A stretch of 64,000 nucleotides of DNA from Telopea speciosissima (GCF_018873765.1 NC_057920.1:15389307-15453306); one strand, 5' to 3'; positions 11,844 through 26,800 are shown, counted from the first letter of the stretch. A program made the numbers and translations. Notes: generated from the letters alone by a model not told the origin.

Positions 11844-14800
11844 CTAACCCTTTCGCTTATTAGGAGGTCCTGAACGATTGCGAATAAAATGGCGTGGCTC
11901 TGGTCCAAGTAAACCTCTATCCTTCTCTAAAAGAACCTCTCTTTTAACTGCATGTCGGTTCATTTGCGGCCGCACCCTCAAAGTATTCAACCTTTTTGAG
12001 TCTTCCAGGTCATAAGGTAGAGGCTGAAGCCCCTGCAAATCTGGTTCATGGGCAAACCCAAGTGGAAGTTTTGATTCATCCATTTTCCTGAATGTTATAG
12101 ATATCCTGAATGAAATTTATAAAGGGAAAAAATTAGACAAAAATAAAATAAGAATTTATTCAAGTAAACTCGAGTAATATTAACTATTGCTAGGCTTTAA
12201 GATATTGATCCACCTTTTAGTAGGAACAGCTGGAACACAATGCTTAGCAACATCTGCTCCATTCCCATTCAAGACAAGTACAGACCTGAAAAATAAAAAA
12301 ATTAATGAATTGTACAATCAAAAGGCATCCAAGTTGATTAGTTATTTGGCGATAGTTATTTGGCGATAGCCACTGCTAAACTTAGTAAAGTTACAGCTGT
12401 TGTTGGCTCCACCTACCCCCATCACCTAATCCCCACCCCCCCCCCCCCCCAACAAAAAAAAAAAACTGTTGGCTCCTAAATTTTAACTTATCCATAAAAC
12501 TGAAGGAGCTGGATTCCAACACACCATACCTGGATCCCATTCTACCATACAGATAATAATGGCCGTGTGGCAGCTTGGGTGGGGCTCAACTTTTGTGGAC
12601 AAGTTCTCGACATCATCATTTATCAACAATCAAAACTTCAGACTAGTACAATATCCTGGGGTGTTGTTATAGAAGTTTAAAATTAGTAGTTTAGAAAGTG
12701 AGCTCAACATGAATTCAAGGGGAAAAACCCATATATGGTGGGCCTTACGGTTGAGATAGGCTATAAATTTGACTAGGGATCAGATCTATCCAATGGTCAG
12801 CTTGCCAAATCATAAGTCTACATGGACGAAAAGTAGCAGGTGTGATGGAAAGAGTTCCTAATACAAACATGGTGCAACTTTGTTCTCTGAAACTGATACT
12901 GTTTATATACATACAATATAAAAGTGATTTTCCAGAACATCTTTCAAATATAATGCATTAAAACTAAGAGAGTCTAAATCTCTAAGGGGTGGGATAAATA
13001 TAAAATTCAAAACAGATAAATAACGAATCAAACTTACCCGACAGGCAGCGGAAATGCAAATGACCCAGTAAATTCACCAGCACCCACAACCTTTAGGTTC
13101 GATCCAAACATTATATCGCACTCACTGAGAAATGATATGGTGCAAAAGGGTCGAACAAAATCATGGCTATCAATGTGAGGTGGAATGCAATCCCCTTCTT
13201 CATATATGTTGACAATACAACTATCAGGAACACAAGATGGAGGAATAATGTGCCATCCAACCAGTCTTTTTATAATGACCTTAAACAAGTGAGGTATGGG
13301 ATCAACTTCCTCATCACGGAGGATACCAGGTGGGTTCCCATTTTTGTCCTGTCAACAAAATACAAAGTCAGCAACTTATGTCGTTTTGTTTTTTGTATAT
13401 TAAATTCTATTTCTGTGATGTGCTATTACTAGTTACTACTGCTACTGCTGATAAACAGAGAAACACTTTGTAGAATAAAAGTTCAGCAGCTCACTCCCAT
13501 TTATCAGGACTGTCTCTACCTATGACATCCCAAGTATCCCAAGAAATCAAACAGCTTTATTTGTTGACCCTAATAAGGAAGGGTATGCCCATCATGCCCA
13601 TGAATGAAAAATACAAACCAACAACATGGTCTGAGGTTGGGAACTTTATCAAGGAGTAGCTCATTTAAAAGGTATACACGTAGAAGAGTAGCTTACTGTT
13701 GCATAATTGTAGCAGCAACCGAACTGGATGGTCACACGTCCCTTGCCCCTCATCCACTTCTGTGGTGCAGAATATGTACGCACTGCGAGTGAAACACAGG
13801 TGAGTAGGTAATATGTCATTACGTCAAAGGATGCACAGAGAAAGTTATCAAAGCCCTCCTATCCAGGAAATAGGAGGTTTATCAAAATAGGTACTTGCAC
13901 ATTCCGTTACTTAACAGCAACAAAAATTTGACCCTAAACATCAAATAATATTCTACTTCTCCCATCACCACATAAGCTACAATACAAATGCATCCTTGTA
14001 AAAAGAGTCCACCTGATAATTTACAATGCCCACAATTAGCAAAATACAACAACAAAAATATTATATTGGAATTTAATTTTCAGAGAAGAATAATTTCAAT
14101 GTTAAACAGGATCCATGTAGCCAACCCCATGTCATTGGGATTAGCCTTAGTTGAAGTAGCAAGAATTTCAATGCAATCTGAATAAAGATTTACAAGGGCA
14201 AGTTACTCCCTATCCTTGAGTTGATGTACAAAATGCCCTTTCTGAATGTAATGAATACCATTTGTAAACAGTTGAACTCACAGTAATCAGAAGGGAAAAG
14301 GTTTAATGAACTGATGATCCAACTTCTCAGCTCAGACATGAGCCAAATGGCTATAATCAAGAGCATCCAAATTTTGGGTCAACCTCTAGACCAGCCATGG
14401 ACCAAAAGACACAAGAATATCATACATTAAAAAATTGCAAAATTTGAGCACCAAATTGTATGTATGATACTATCTAACTGAAAGCCCTTGTCTGAAAGTT
14501 TATAATGGATGGGATCACTCTTTTGTAGCTTATCCAAGAGGCAGCCCAGTATATGAACAGCTCCCAGACTGATGACCTTGAATACAGTTCTAGGATGTCC
14601 AGAATGGATAGGGTCACTCGTGTTTGTAACTTTTCCCAGCATTTAAACATTCCCCGATTGACAACCTAGAAACAGTTCTTGTCAGTATAATGATTGATTA
14701 TGGAATTCCACTCAACTTTTTTAAGGTTATCAGTGAGTTATCCATCTGAAAAAATATGCACTTCTGTGGCCAATCATAAATAAAAAGGAGAAATAGAAGA

Positions 14801-17800
14801 CATTGCACAAAGAAATAGAACAAAGTGGATGAAGTGGAGAGGTGCGTCCGGAGTGTTGTGGATCAATGTATTCCTTTAAAACTCAAAGGAAATTTTTATG
14901 AGACAGTTATCGACCAACAATTATGTATAAAGCTGAATGTTGGGCAGTGGAACAAAAAACATATAAACAAACTTTGTGTAGCTGAAATAAAGATGTTGAG
15001 ATGGATGAGTGTAAAACTAGAAAAGATAAAATAAGGAACGAAGAAACTAGAACTAATTTAAGAGTAGCTCCGGTAAATGATAAGTTGAAAGAATGTTGTT
15101 TGAGGTGGCATAGACACATATAACAGAGGCCTTTGAATGCTTCAGTAAGGAGTAGTGATATGATTTAGATTTTAGATTAGAGGACCTCAAAGAGCCAGGG
15201 GTAGGCCAAGAATGAAACCTAGGAGAAGTGGCGAGGAAAGACATGCATAATTTAGGACTAGTAACAATTATGAATTTTGAATAGAGACGATTGGAAGAAG
15301 AAAAACCATGAAGCTGACAACATTTAGTTGGGATAAGACTGAGCTAAGTTGAGTTTGTGGCAAATCAAAAGACCGGCATAAAGTTGGCAGGCTCAGAGCA
15401 GGAAAATGTGGCTAAACAAACCCCGCACCATCAGTACCAGAAACCATAAATGTATTAGAGAAAGAGTGAGTCTCATGTGAGCCATTTTTTTTCCATTCAG
15501 TGGGTGAATCTCAGTGAGTCCTAGAGTTAGGTTGGAGTAGAGTTGACTTATAGATCTGCAGGTGGGTACCTTGCCTATGCAGCCATATGTAGCTTTAAGC
15601 CAAAGCCTTCACATGGATAATGTAACCTGCTCCAAGGAATAAAATACAAAAACTCTACATTCTCATGCGTGTATGATGAGAAAAAGTGATGAGAACATAA
15701 AACACATTCCTATACATCTCAAGGTATACTTTTCTAACTAGTATCATATCCTTGATGAAGCATCCTTCATACAGCAACTTTAATTTGGCTCCTACTGACA
15801 CCCCCTAACAGAGGACATATTAATCTTCAAAATCTGGGACATCTTGGAATAAGGGGTAATCCTTATGTTCATTTAGAGACACATTATGGTATTTGTGACA
15901 ATTTGACGAGGAGAAAATAAATTTTTTGATTATTTGTTAAGAATATTATTTGAGAAGACGTCCCTATAGGTGATTAGGGATGGGACTGTTATTGGAACGG
16001 AAGTATCTTCATTTTTTTTCCAATTCTGTCAATTTGATGGATTTCAGGTTCAATCATTAAATTTATCCAAATAACTGTCTATAATAGAAATGACAAAAGA
16101 AAAATGCAATTTGAAATTTCTATCCTCTCCATATGTCCCATAAATTTCAGATTTCCTCTGCAGAGTTGTCCATAATCATAGTAGGTCAATCTATTTGCTT
16201 GCTAGCTGATGAGAGACAATGAGGGAGCTAGGTTTTTATGCAGTATTACCAGATTTGACGTAGACAACTACTGCCAGTCTTCTTTTTTTTTACACTAACA
16301 AATACACAACAGTATCGATGTTATTAGGAAAATTTTCTAGCAATTTAACATTCACTGAATAGTGGAAAGGGAAAAACCAAACAAGAACTTCATCCTACCA
16401 TAATTAAGGACAAACGATCTGGAGAAGAACCTGGACAGTTAGAAGCTCATATGAGTTCAACTTTGATCTAACTAAAGAGAATCCAATATAAATTGAAGCT
16501 TGTTCAAATTGCAATTACATAAAATCAGGGCCATGTTGCTTTAATAGGGGTTGACATGACACCTAACGAATACAATTATCCGGCCAGTAGCACATTGAAT
16601 AATAAATTGAAAGTAACTGTTTTCATCCAATTAAAACTGAGAATCATTAGATTAGATTAAACAATGAGCTATCGGATGTATATTATGCCCCAAAAGAAGA
16701 GCGATCAACTAATGGGTCAGATCATCTATAACCTAGAAGCTTTAAACGGTAAAAATATAGAACAAATGACTTATGGTAGAAATAAGTTTGGGTAAGCAAG
16801 ACAGACAGGAAACCGGACAAATCCAGAAGAGCCACCCCATAGTCCACAGAGGGACGACATGTCTGAAAAAATACTTCAGACATTTTGTTAACTTGGAATC
16901 AACTGATGCTCTCCATATAGAGAGCTCACAGTATTTATAGAAAATGACGAAGATTACAAGAGATCTTCTCCGGTTTAGGAAACACCAGAGTTGATATGGA
17001 AATACAATTATACACAAAAAAGAATAGGAAAGGCACAATTGTCAACAATGGTAACTCTAGAATAGGAAAGCTTCAGACTAGATAATTCCACATTAGGTAG
17101 GTGCTGAGAATCTGAGATAGGAAACTGTGATCGTCGAGATTACGGAGATTGCGCACTGGTGACCTGGTCGATATCTTCTACTGACACACCCCCTCAAGTG
17201 GAATATTTGAAACTCCGAATCTTCAACTTATCCCTAAGAAAGCCAAACCGGGTAAAGGAGAGCCCTTTGGTAAATATGTCAGCTAGCTGGTCCTTCGTAG
17301 AAATAAACTGAACTATGATTTCCTTCTTGGCAACCTTATCACGAACAAAGTGGAAATCTATTTCCACGTGTTTGGTTCTTGCATGAAAGACCGGGTTAGC
17401 TGACAGGTATGTGGCACTGATGTTGTCACACCATAGGATGGCGCTTTTGTAATACCAATGTTGAGTTCATTGAGGAGGGACCGTAGCCATGTGAGTTCAG
17501 AACACCCATCGGCAAGGGCCTTGTACTTAGCCTCTATTGAAGAATGAGAAACGGTCCGTTGTTTCTTGGAGTTCTTGGATATGAGATTAGGGCTAAGAAA
17601 AATTGTGTAGCCCCTGGTAGACTTCCGATCATCACTGTTGGCAGCCCAATCAGCATCACTGAAGGCCTATAAGGTGATGTCCATGGATTTTTGGATGAAG
17701 AGACCATGACTCTGGGTGCGTTTGAGATATTGCAGTATCCATTTCACCAAAGACCAATGCTCATCAGTCGGAGTGTGCATAAACTAGCATGCCTTGTTCA

Positions 17801-20800
17801 CAAAGTAAGCAACATTAGGGTGGATCAGTGTAACGTATTGTAGTGCCCCAACAACGGATCTATACTTGGTTGGATCGGTCAGTGGGTCACCCCCTGTAGC
17901 TGATGGTTTGGTGGTTGTGGCGATGGGGGGTGCTAAGCGGTTTACAGTCGGTCATGCCGGCCCATTGAAGAAGGTCTGAAACGTATTTTGATTGAGACAA
18001 AACTAGCCCTGATGGTGAATTAACAGCTTCGACGCCAATGGAAAAAATCAATGGACCCAGTCCTTAATAGCAAATGTGGAGGCCAAGTCTGCTAATAGAG
18101 AGGAGATGTTGCCATGGTATTGCTTGTCACCAAAATGTCATCAATGTAGATAGAGGCATATGTGGTAACCATACCATTCTTGTAGATGAATAGGGATGGG
18201 TCTGTCTGCGAGGCCTTGAAGCCAAAGGCCAATAAGAACTAAGAGTGTCTATGGAACCACGCCCTTGGTGCTTGCCTTAACCCATATAAAGTTTTTTGCA
18301 ACTTGCACACATAATTGGGGTTGGATTTGTCTTTAAAGCCAGGGGCTGAGTCATGTAAACCTCCTCATTGAGAATGCCATGTAGGAATGCATTATTGACA
18401 TCCAGCTGGCGAACGGACCAACCCTTTGATAGTGCAAAAGATAACACAGTGTGAATCATAGTGGATTTAACCATTGGACTAAATGTCTCATCATAGTCCA
18501 ATCCATGTTGTTGATGGAACCCTTTTACAACCAAGTGGGCCTTATAAAGTTCCAACGTACCATCAGCCTTGCGTTTTATCCGGTAAATCCACTTACAACC
18601 CCACTAAGTTCATGTGGGGCTTGGGTCAAACAAGAGACCAAGTGTTGTTGCCAGGCAAAGCATTGAATTCTTCGGCCATGGCAGCGCACCACTCTAGTAC
18701 CTTATTTGATTGTGATGAACATGTAGGTTCAATAGAAGGGGGGTTGAGGATGAGAGTGTAAAGCAAGGGGAGAGGCAGGGTTAGAGAACTCGGTTTCGGT
18801 ACTAGTTTCGCCCAGCCAAAAAAATGAGTTGCACCAAGATTTCGGGGAGTTGGTGAATTTATTTTTTTTTAATTCGTTTGATGGTTTCGGTGGGTTTTTT
18901 ACCTAGTTTGATCATGAAACTTGGTATACAGCCTACTTTGGTCTATTTAAACACAATGGCACTATCAGATTTTCCAAAATCAAAGTCCAAGTGGGAGTTT
19001 GACTTAGTGGGAAACTAGGACAGACAATTATTTATGCCAGAAACCAAGACAAATACTTATTTATGCCTAATATCATTTAAGTAAATGAATTGTATTTACT
19101 TAAGATATTATTCATAAATAACCAAATACCCCCTATTTGAATCCAATAGAGATAGTCAAAAAATCCAATTCCAAAACAAATGAATATTTAGTGTGCGCAA
19201 ATGCTGTCAAAACCACTCTGAATGAAAATATTTTTTTAGACATCAAAATAAATAATTATTTTACCGCACTTTTAGTTTTTAGCAATAATTTACCATATTA
19301 AGATTTATGGTATTTTTTTATTTAAGAAAAAACTCAACATTTATGAAAATTGCACCTACCACCAAAAATCCAGTTTTTGTTCTTGAACTGGGGTTTTGAC
19401 TTTTTATCCTTATGGAATTTGATATTTTAACTATTTTTATGGAATTCAAATAGGGGGTATGTGCTTATTTATGAATACTATCTTAAGTAAATGATGTTAA
19501 GCATAAATATGTGTCTGTCCTAGTTTCTGGCATAAATAAGTATCTGTATACCAAGATTTCCCATTAAGATGACCGAGACCACCTAAGTGTGTGTCTGTAT
19601 ACCAAGGTTGCCGAGACAGTGTATTTCTCCCATTTCGCCTTTGATCTCATCTCGGTTTTGCAAAAAACCAAAATACCGAGATCTCTGCGAGTTCTTGTTC
19701 CATGGGGAGAGGTAGCATCATAAAGGTCAACCAGGGACCGGGTTTTCAGGGGTTGGGGGGACCGAGTGGAAGGTAGGGACCGTCCATGGAGAATGGCGTT
19801 TGGGGTTGGCGGTGTGGGAGAAGGTAAAGGAGATTGGGGAGTAGGGGGCGAAGGGAAGGGGAGGGATGAGGGGGGTTTTGGTGCTGTGGGCGTGGCAAGG
19901 AGGATGGTGTGGGGGCAGCCGCATAGGAGAGGGGCGGTGGTGGTGATGATGGTGGTAATCCAAGAATGGATTTGGTTTTGAAAGGAAATTGCGCTTCATC
20001 GAACCGGACATGGAGTACAATGTAAAGGCGACGGGTCTACAAGTCTAGGCATCGATAGCCCATATGAGAGGGGTTGTACCCTAAAAAAACATAGGGGGTA
20101 GAATGAAAGTCCGTTTTGTGGGCATTGTAGGGGTGTAAAAGCGGAAAGCAAAGGTAGACCAACACTTAAAGAAAGGTGTAATCAGGTTTCCTATTGTTAA
20201 TCAGTTGGAAGGGGGGGACGTTCTAATGTAGTCCTAGGTAGGAGTAATCCCACTAGGAGCCAGGGTAATGCGTTCACCTAACAAGGCTGGCCGATTGGGC
20301 AGCTTAGGCTAAATAGGATAGAAATTAGGGTTAGGGTTGAATAATGATAATGGGGTTTATAGGGTTTTAATATGCAGGTCTAGGAGGCTTTAATGGCATA
20401 AGAATATTAAGGTTTGGAAGGGTTCTAAAATTCTGCAGTTGGGTAGAATCGAGTTGCAGGTTTTTTAGGTCTAATGGAATGGGGGAATGGAGGGATTAAA
20501 GTGGAGACTAAGGGCTAGGGTTAAGGTCGAGTGTGGAGAGTGGTGTGGGGAATGTAGGTTGGAAGTAAGTGAAGGCTAAATCTGGAGTTATGGGGGAATC
20601 CTAGTGGAGGTAGGAGTGCAGGTTTAATGGAGAATTAGGGTTGATGGATGGAGGGGGGTGTGGATTAGGTTAAAGGATGAAGGGAATAACTAAATTAACA
20701 AACAACTCACCGGATCTGCAAATCTGCAGCAGCAGCAAGTTGAGGAAGCTTGATTGAAGAAGAAGAAGGACCTCCCGATCTACAAGATGCAAGGAGTCGA

Positions 20801-23800
20801 TCGGAGTCCACCAATCCCTTCACCTTGATATTACCCACAAGGTAGCCTTGATATTACTCACAAGGTTCACTCAACAGAGCAGAGCAGCAACTATGGCAGC
20901 AAACAAAAGTTTTTTCATTAATTAAATTCGTGTGTAATGCTGGCCTCCCTTACAAACTTATATAGAAGACTAAAAAATAGACTTAGACACTAAAAAGGAA
21001 TGGCCTAACCCTATCCCTAACCTATTAGGGAACTTAAACTGACTAGGAAACTAGAATACTAAAGGAAATAGACTCAAAACATGGCTGGACTTATAGAGTC
21101 CTAATCCAGCCCAATTTACATCACATGACCAATTAAGTTGTCACATGACCACTTAACCAAGTCACATGATCACTTAAATTGAACCAATTGGATGCAACCA
21201 ATTTGAACCGGTTCAATTAAAAAACATAAAAATAAACTAAGTATTGGGCTAATCCCGTATGCAACCTATATACCCATATTTTAGGCCCATAAAAGTGGCC
21301 TATCACATTAGAAACCCATGGGATCAAGGGCCCAACATGTATGTAACCCAACCCTAGACTTATTCCCAATGAAACAAGCCTTATTTGGTGATGAATCTAA
21401 ATCAACTCTCCCCAACTTGAAAAAATTCGTCCTTGAATTTTGTAGTGATGAGGGGGAATCAACATGTGATCAGCAGCTTTGACCATCCCCAAACAGAATT
21501 CCGGTGAAGCAGGAACATTGGGGATAAAATCCCCAAGGCGTTGAGCTTTCTCTTCGAAGAACCATGGTGGCATAACAAACTCTATGTGTTCGTTTTCTGA
21601 ATCAGCAGCAACTGTGAATGTCTTGTCCATAGAATCTTCAGTGTTAGCAATCTTCGCATCTAATACTTGAGACACAAGTTCCACCTCTTCAAAAATAGCA
21701 TCTTGAATGCCAATAATTTCTTGTGGAGTGCTCTCAACCACCTCTTCATCTTCTGCTGTTTCATCTTTTTCTACTTTGGTTTCTTCAACATTGACTACTT
21801 CAGTAGGGTCTTCTACATGTCGACTTTCCATCTTTGAAGCTATAGGGGGTTGTCTCTTTCTTTTCATCACAATTCACTGCCACTTCAGCTTTATCTTCAA
21901 CTTGTGCTCTCTCAGCTTCCTTTAGTAATGGAAATTTGTATTCAGCCGCTGTTTTAATACTGGTGAAGTTAGATTTCCCACACTCTTCAACTTGCAAACG
22001 GAATCTCATTGATGAAGGTTTCAAGTTGTCTTCAGATTTGAAGGCCTTTTGGTGGTGATGTTGTCGATGGGAATTTAAGTTACCTTGTTGTAGAGCTTTG
22101 AACGTTCGTGGGAAATATTTCTTACTCAGATCTTCTTTCATCTCTGCCCATGTAACAGGTTCTCTACCACGGTAGTCAGGATAATCCATCTGTGTTCTCC
22201 ACCAATTATGTGCTGGTCCCACTAGCTTAGTATGTGCTAGTCTCATTTTCCTATGCTCAGGCAAATCATACCAAATAAAATAATCATCTAAAGCAACTAA
22301 CCAATCACAAAATACCAGTGAATCTGGTCTGCCATCAAAGTCTCTCAACTCATATGCCTCTGGAGGTCTATGGTGTCTCCTGTAGTCTCTGTATCCTCTG
22401 TTCCTATCTTCACTATGATCTTTGTACCCTTCTCTGTCTTCTCTGTATTGATCTCTATGGTCCCTGTGACGTCTGGGATGATCTCTACGATATTCATCCC
22501 TTCCCAGAATTCCATGTAGAGGTTTGCTTACCAGTGGCACAGCTTGCCTTTGTTCCATTGCCAACATTTGATCACCAAGGGCTTGCTGTTCCGTTGAAAT
22601 CTTCAATAGCATAGTCATAATTGCAACAAGGGAATCGGGTGGGGGTGGTTGTGTGGGGTCCACAGCAGGGGTGCCATGTTCAGCCACGGCTCTGATACCA
22701 ATTTAATGTAGTCCTAGGTAGGAGTAATCCCACTAGGAGTCAGGGTAATGGGTTCACCTAACAAGGCTGGCCGATTGGGCAGCTTAGGCTAAATAGGACA
22801 GAAATTAGGGTTAGGGTTGAATAATGATAATGGGGTTTATAGGGTTTTAAAATGCAGGTCTAGGAGGCTTTAATGGCATAAGAATATAAAGGTTTGGAAG
22901 GGTTCTAAAATTCTGTAGTTGGGCAGAATCGAGTTGCAGGTTTTTTAGGTCTAATGGAATGGGGGAATGGAAGGATTAAAATGGAGACTAAGGGCTAGGG
23001 TTAAGGTCGAGTGTGGGGAGTGGTGTGGGGAATGTAGGCTGGAAGTAGGGTTTGAAAGTGAAGGCTAAATCTGGAGTTATGGGGGAATCCTAGTGAAGGT
23101 AGGAGTGCAGGTTTAATGGAGAATTAGGGTTGATGGATGGAGGGGGGTGTGGATTAGGTTAGAGGATGAAGGGAATAACTAAATTAACAAACAACTCACC
23201 AGATCTGCAGATCTGCAGTAGCAGCAAGTTGAGGAAGCTTGATTGAAGAAGAAGAAGGACCTCCCAATCTACAAGATGCAAGGAGTCAATCGAAGTCCAC
23301 CAATCCCTTCACCTTGATATTACCTACAAGGTAGCCTTGATATTACTGACAAGGTTCACTCAACAGAGCAGAGCAGCAGCTATGGCAGCAAACAAAAGCT
23401 TTTTCATTAATTAAATTCGTGTGTAATGCTGGCCTCCCTTACAAACTTATATAGAAGACTAAAAAATAGACTTAGGCACTAAAAATGAATGGCCTAACCC
23501 TATCCCTAACCTATTAGGTAACTTAAACTGACTAGGAAACTAGAATACTAAAGGAAATAGACTCAAAACATGGCTGGACTTATAGAGTCCTAATCCAGCC
23601 CAATTTACATCACATGACCAATTAAGTTGTCATATGACCACTTAACCAAGTCACATGATCACTTAAATTGAACCAATTGGATGCAACCAATTTGAACCGG
23701 TTCAATTAAAAAACATAAAAATAAACTAAGTATTGAGCTAATCCCGTATGCAACCTATATACCCATATTTTAGGCCCATAAAAGTGGTCTATTACATTAG

Positions 23801-26800
23801 AAACCCATGGGATCAAGGGCCCAACATGTATGTAACCCAACCCTAGACTTATTCCCAATGAAACAAGCCCTATTTGGTGATGAATCTGCATCACGTTCTT
23901 AGTCACCCTAGAAGGCAAGCGGTTAATGAGGAACACTGCAATGTCAAAGGCATAATGCCAGTAATGATGGGGAACACCACCATGAGCAAGCAAGGTGAGG
24001 CCAATTTTGACAATATGGCGATGGTGGCGTTCAACTATCCCCTATTGCTTATGGGTGTGAGGATTGGAGAGATGGTGTTGAATACCAAGAGTGGCAAAAA
24101 AAGTGGGTAGAGTACGGTATTCACCCCCCAGTCTATTTGAACGCATTTGATTTTTCTGGAGAACTAGTGTTCCACTAAGGCTTGATAATGCTTGTAACAT
24201 TTAAAAAACTTTCTAACCAAAAGATAGAACCAAATAAACTTTATGCAGTCATCCACAAAAATAACAAGTACCGGTGTCCATAGAGGAAATAATAGGAGAC
24301 GATACCCAAACATAACTAAAAATCAAGTCCAAGGGATGGGAACTATGAGGAGAAAAGCCCAATTATGCGGCGAGTGAGACAAGCTACCTCCGCCATAAAC
24401 GCAACTAGAGCCTTTCCAAAACATTAGATAATGGTTTGCGAAAGAAAGAATTCATGATTCATTTTTTAATCAGCTCTTTACACCAATGTACGTTCAACTC
24501 ACCCTATAGCAACCTTTTTAGGGGCCAATTGTTGAGTATAAAGGGGCGTCCAAGATGCTAACCTTGGATAAACTGACCACTCAGGTTTGGGCGAACCCAA
24601 ACCCAACCAGCTTCCTTAAAAGAAAGCGCTTTGCCCCATAAGAAATTGAGCGTGAAAGCCAAATGAATCGAAAGGTTCCCATTTCCTCCAGCACAGAAGT
24701 GGAATGGGCAGGGAATGTTTTTCCATTCATTCATTCTAGAAAGATGAGGATAAAGTAAATCTATGAGCCTTGCCTAGTTGACAAGCAGTACATAATTGAC
24801 TAGAACGAGAAGAGTTACAAGGTAACTTTTTGAATTCAAAATAAAACTAAGGACTTGAGGATGGAGATGGCCAAGATGATGATGCCACCCATCATAAGAG
24901 GTACGTTCAGCTATGTTGGCTGTTGGTGCAGAATTGGCGGACAAAGTGTAGAGGCCATTCCTACTTGGACCGCTCAGGAGGGTATTCTTGGACTGCTTAT
25001 CCTTAACAAAATTGTTGGCATGAAATTCAAAAAACACGTTATTATCCTTGGCAAACTTTTGAACTAAAAGTAATGGTTTGGTAAGAGAAGGAACATAAAG
25101 TATATCAAATAACAGAAAAGAATGGGTGGGGAGGAGAGAGAGGAGTGACCCATATGAGAAATAGGGAGACCCTTACCATTCCCAACTTGCAACTGATTAT
25201 TACTATTATAAGTGTCAAACGAAGCCAAGGACTGAAGATCCGGTGTTACGTGATGAGAAGCGCCAGTGTCCAGATACCAGAAGTGGGGTTGGGAAACGTA
25301 GGGGTAGGGTGAGGGTGAGCCAGCTATGAGGATGGCGGGGGGTAGGGGTGTGTGAGATAGGCGGTTGGTGGAGGGTAAGGTGGTATTGGCGATGATTGGT
25401 TGTAAGAGGCTGTGTTGCGGTAAAAATATGTACAAGCAAGATGGTTTGTACAATGGAAAATGGTACAAAATAGGCTCCCTTGACTGGAAGCAGAGCCATA
25501 CGCAAGTTAGAGAGCTTCCCACAAGTCCTTGCTCGTGGATTTGCCAACAACAATCGGTAAGGCATCATCCGAGAGTGATGCGATCAGCAAGCTAAGGATA
25601 GAGGAATCCTACTGGAGCTATGTTTGAGCCGCGGAAGATTCTAATGGGCAAGGAAGAGTGCCATCGAGATACCCATATAAGTTCTGGGCGCGTAGATATG
25701 GAATGATTTGCATGATGCCACCTAAAAAAGGGTTCCATCAGTAACATGGCTTGGACTATGATGAGACCTTTAGTCCGGTGGTTAAACCCACTACGATTCA
25801 TACTGTGTTATTTTTTGCACTATCAAAGGGTTGGTTCGTTCACCAACTGGACGCCAATAATGCATTCTTGCACAACATTCTCAATGAGGTTTACATGACT
25901 TAGCTCCCTGGCAAAAAAATTAGAAAATCTCAACGGAGTTGATGGCTTTAATACCATGTTAAATTGGAATCAACCCACGCTCTCCATATAGAGAGAGCTC
26001 ATTGTATTTATAGAGAATGATGAAGATTGCAAGAGATCTTCTCTGGTTTAAGAGACACCAGAGTTGGTATGGAAATACAATATTCACAATGAAGAATAGG
26101 AAAGCCAATATTGTCAACAATGGTAATTCTAGAATAGGAAAGCTTCAGACTTGGTAACTCCACGATAGGAAGGTGCACACTATGGAAGGTGCTGAAATAG
26201 GAAATTGTGATCACTGAGATTATGGAGATTGTGCACTGGTGACCTGGCCAATATCTTCTGCTGATACATGTAAAGTTCATATGCAACATAGCAGTACATT
26301 AAAGTATCAGCCAAACTGATACAAAATGCGAATCTGCCTGACTTAAAAGGTGTAAGTTGTACCTTGCCTTGTGTTCATCTGACAAACAATGCCTAAAAAA
26401 GGTACTATCCAACAAATTCAAGCCAAAGTGGAGATTGTAGGGAGTACAATGTCTTGTATTTCGTTACTTGGGTTTGTAGGCTTATTCCGAAGGGCCGTTA
26501 AGAGACCTTAGGACCCGAAGCCCGAAGAGAAGTGTGAAGACGATTCTTTGTAAATTGTACCTATATAATGTTTCTTTGTAACTGTACCTATATAATGTCT
26601 CTTTGTAACTTTGTTGCTAAAGCGATTCTCTATAATCTGAGAGAGGTGTGAGGACAAGCTAACCCTATTTTCCATTGATAGTGAAGCAGATCTCATCTCA
26701 CCATGGATGTAGGCAATCTTGCCAAACCACATAAAGCTTTGTGTTGTGTGATTGTTTGTTTACAATTTCAATTCGTTTTCTGCATTGTGATAGGTATTCA

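Larger units (their letters stand above)
20224..23893 (-). mobile_element. Non-autonomous gag-only LTR retrotransposon (TR-GAG type), 3.67 kb
   Basis: LTRs of 1181 and 1190 bp enclose only 1299 bp. On the minus strand the 5' LTR (23893-22704) is followed after 3 nt by TGGTATCAGAGCC, the Met-tRNA primer site, then a gag reading frame, then a polypurine tract AAGTTGGGGAGAGT directly before the 3' LTR. The 5-bp target duplication CGTTC flanks it at 20219-20223 and 23894-23898. There is no protease, RT, RNase H or integrase, so it needs enzymes from another element. Gag-only terminal-repeat elements are a described class (TR-GAG); this family is not one I recognise. It interrupts Copia-1. Confidence 0.92.
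16887..26268 (-). mobile_element. Degenerate Ty1/copia retrotransposon (Copia-1) inside ALKBH9B intron 2
   Basis: Two LTRs of about 302 and 312 bp flank gag, protease, integrase, RT and RNase H remnants in Copia order on the minus strand. The plus strand GGCTTTAATACCA at 25944-25956 abuts the right LTR and is a two-base variant of the Met-tRNA primer site (consensus GGCTCTGATACCA). A polypurine tract (GAGGGGG on the minus strand) abuts the left LTR at 17189. Two later insertions interrupt it: a foldback element at about 18783-19692 and a gag-only LTR element at 20224-23893. I found no target-site duplication. It lies in the same orientation as the host gene. Confidence 0.9.

Noticed and set aside
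13163..13432. 89-codon plus-strand ORF
   Set aside because: Shadow of ALKBH9B exon 4 on the other strand.
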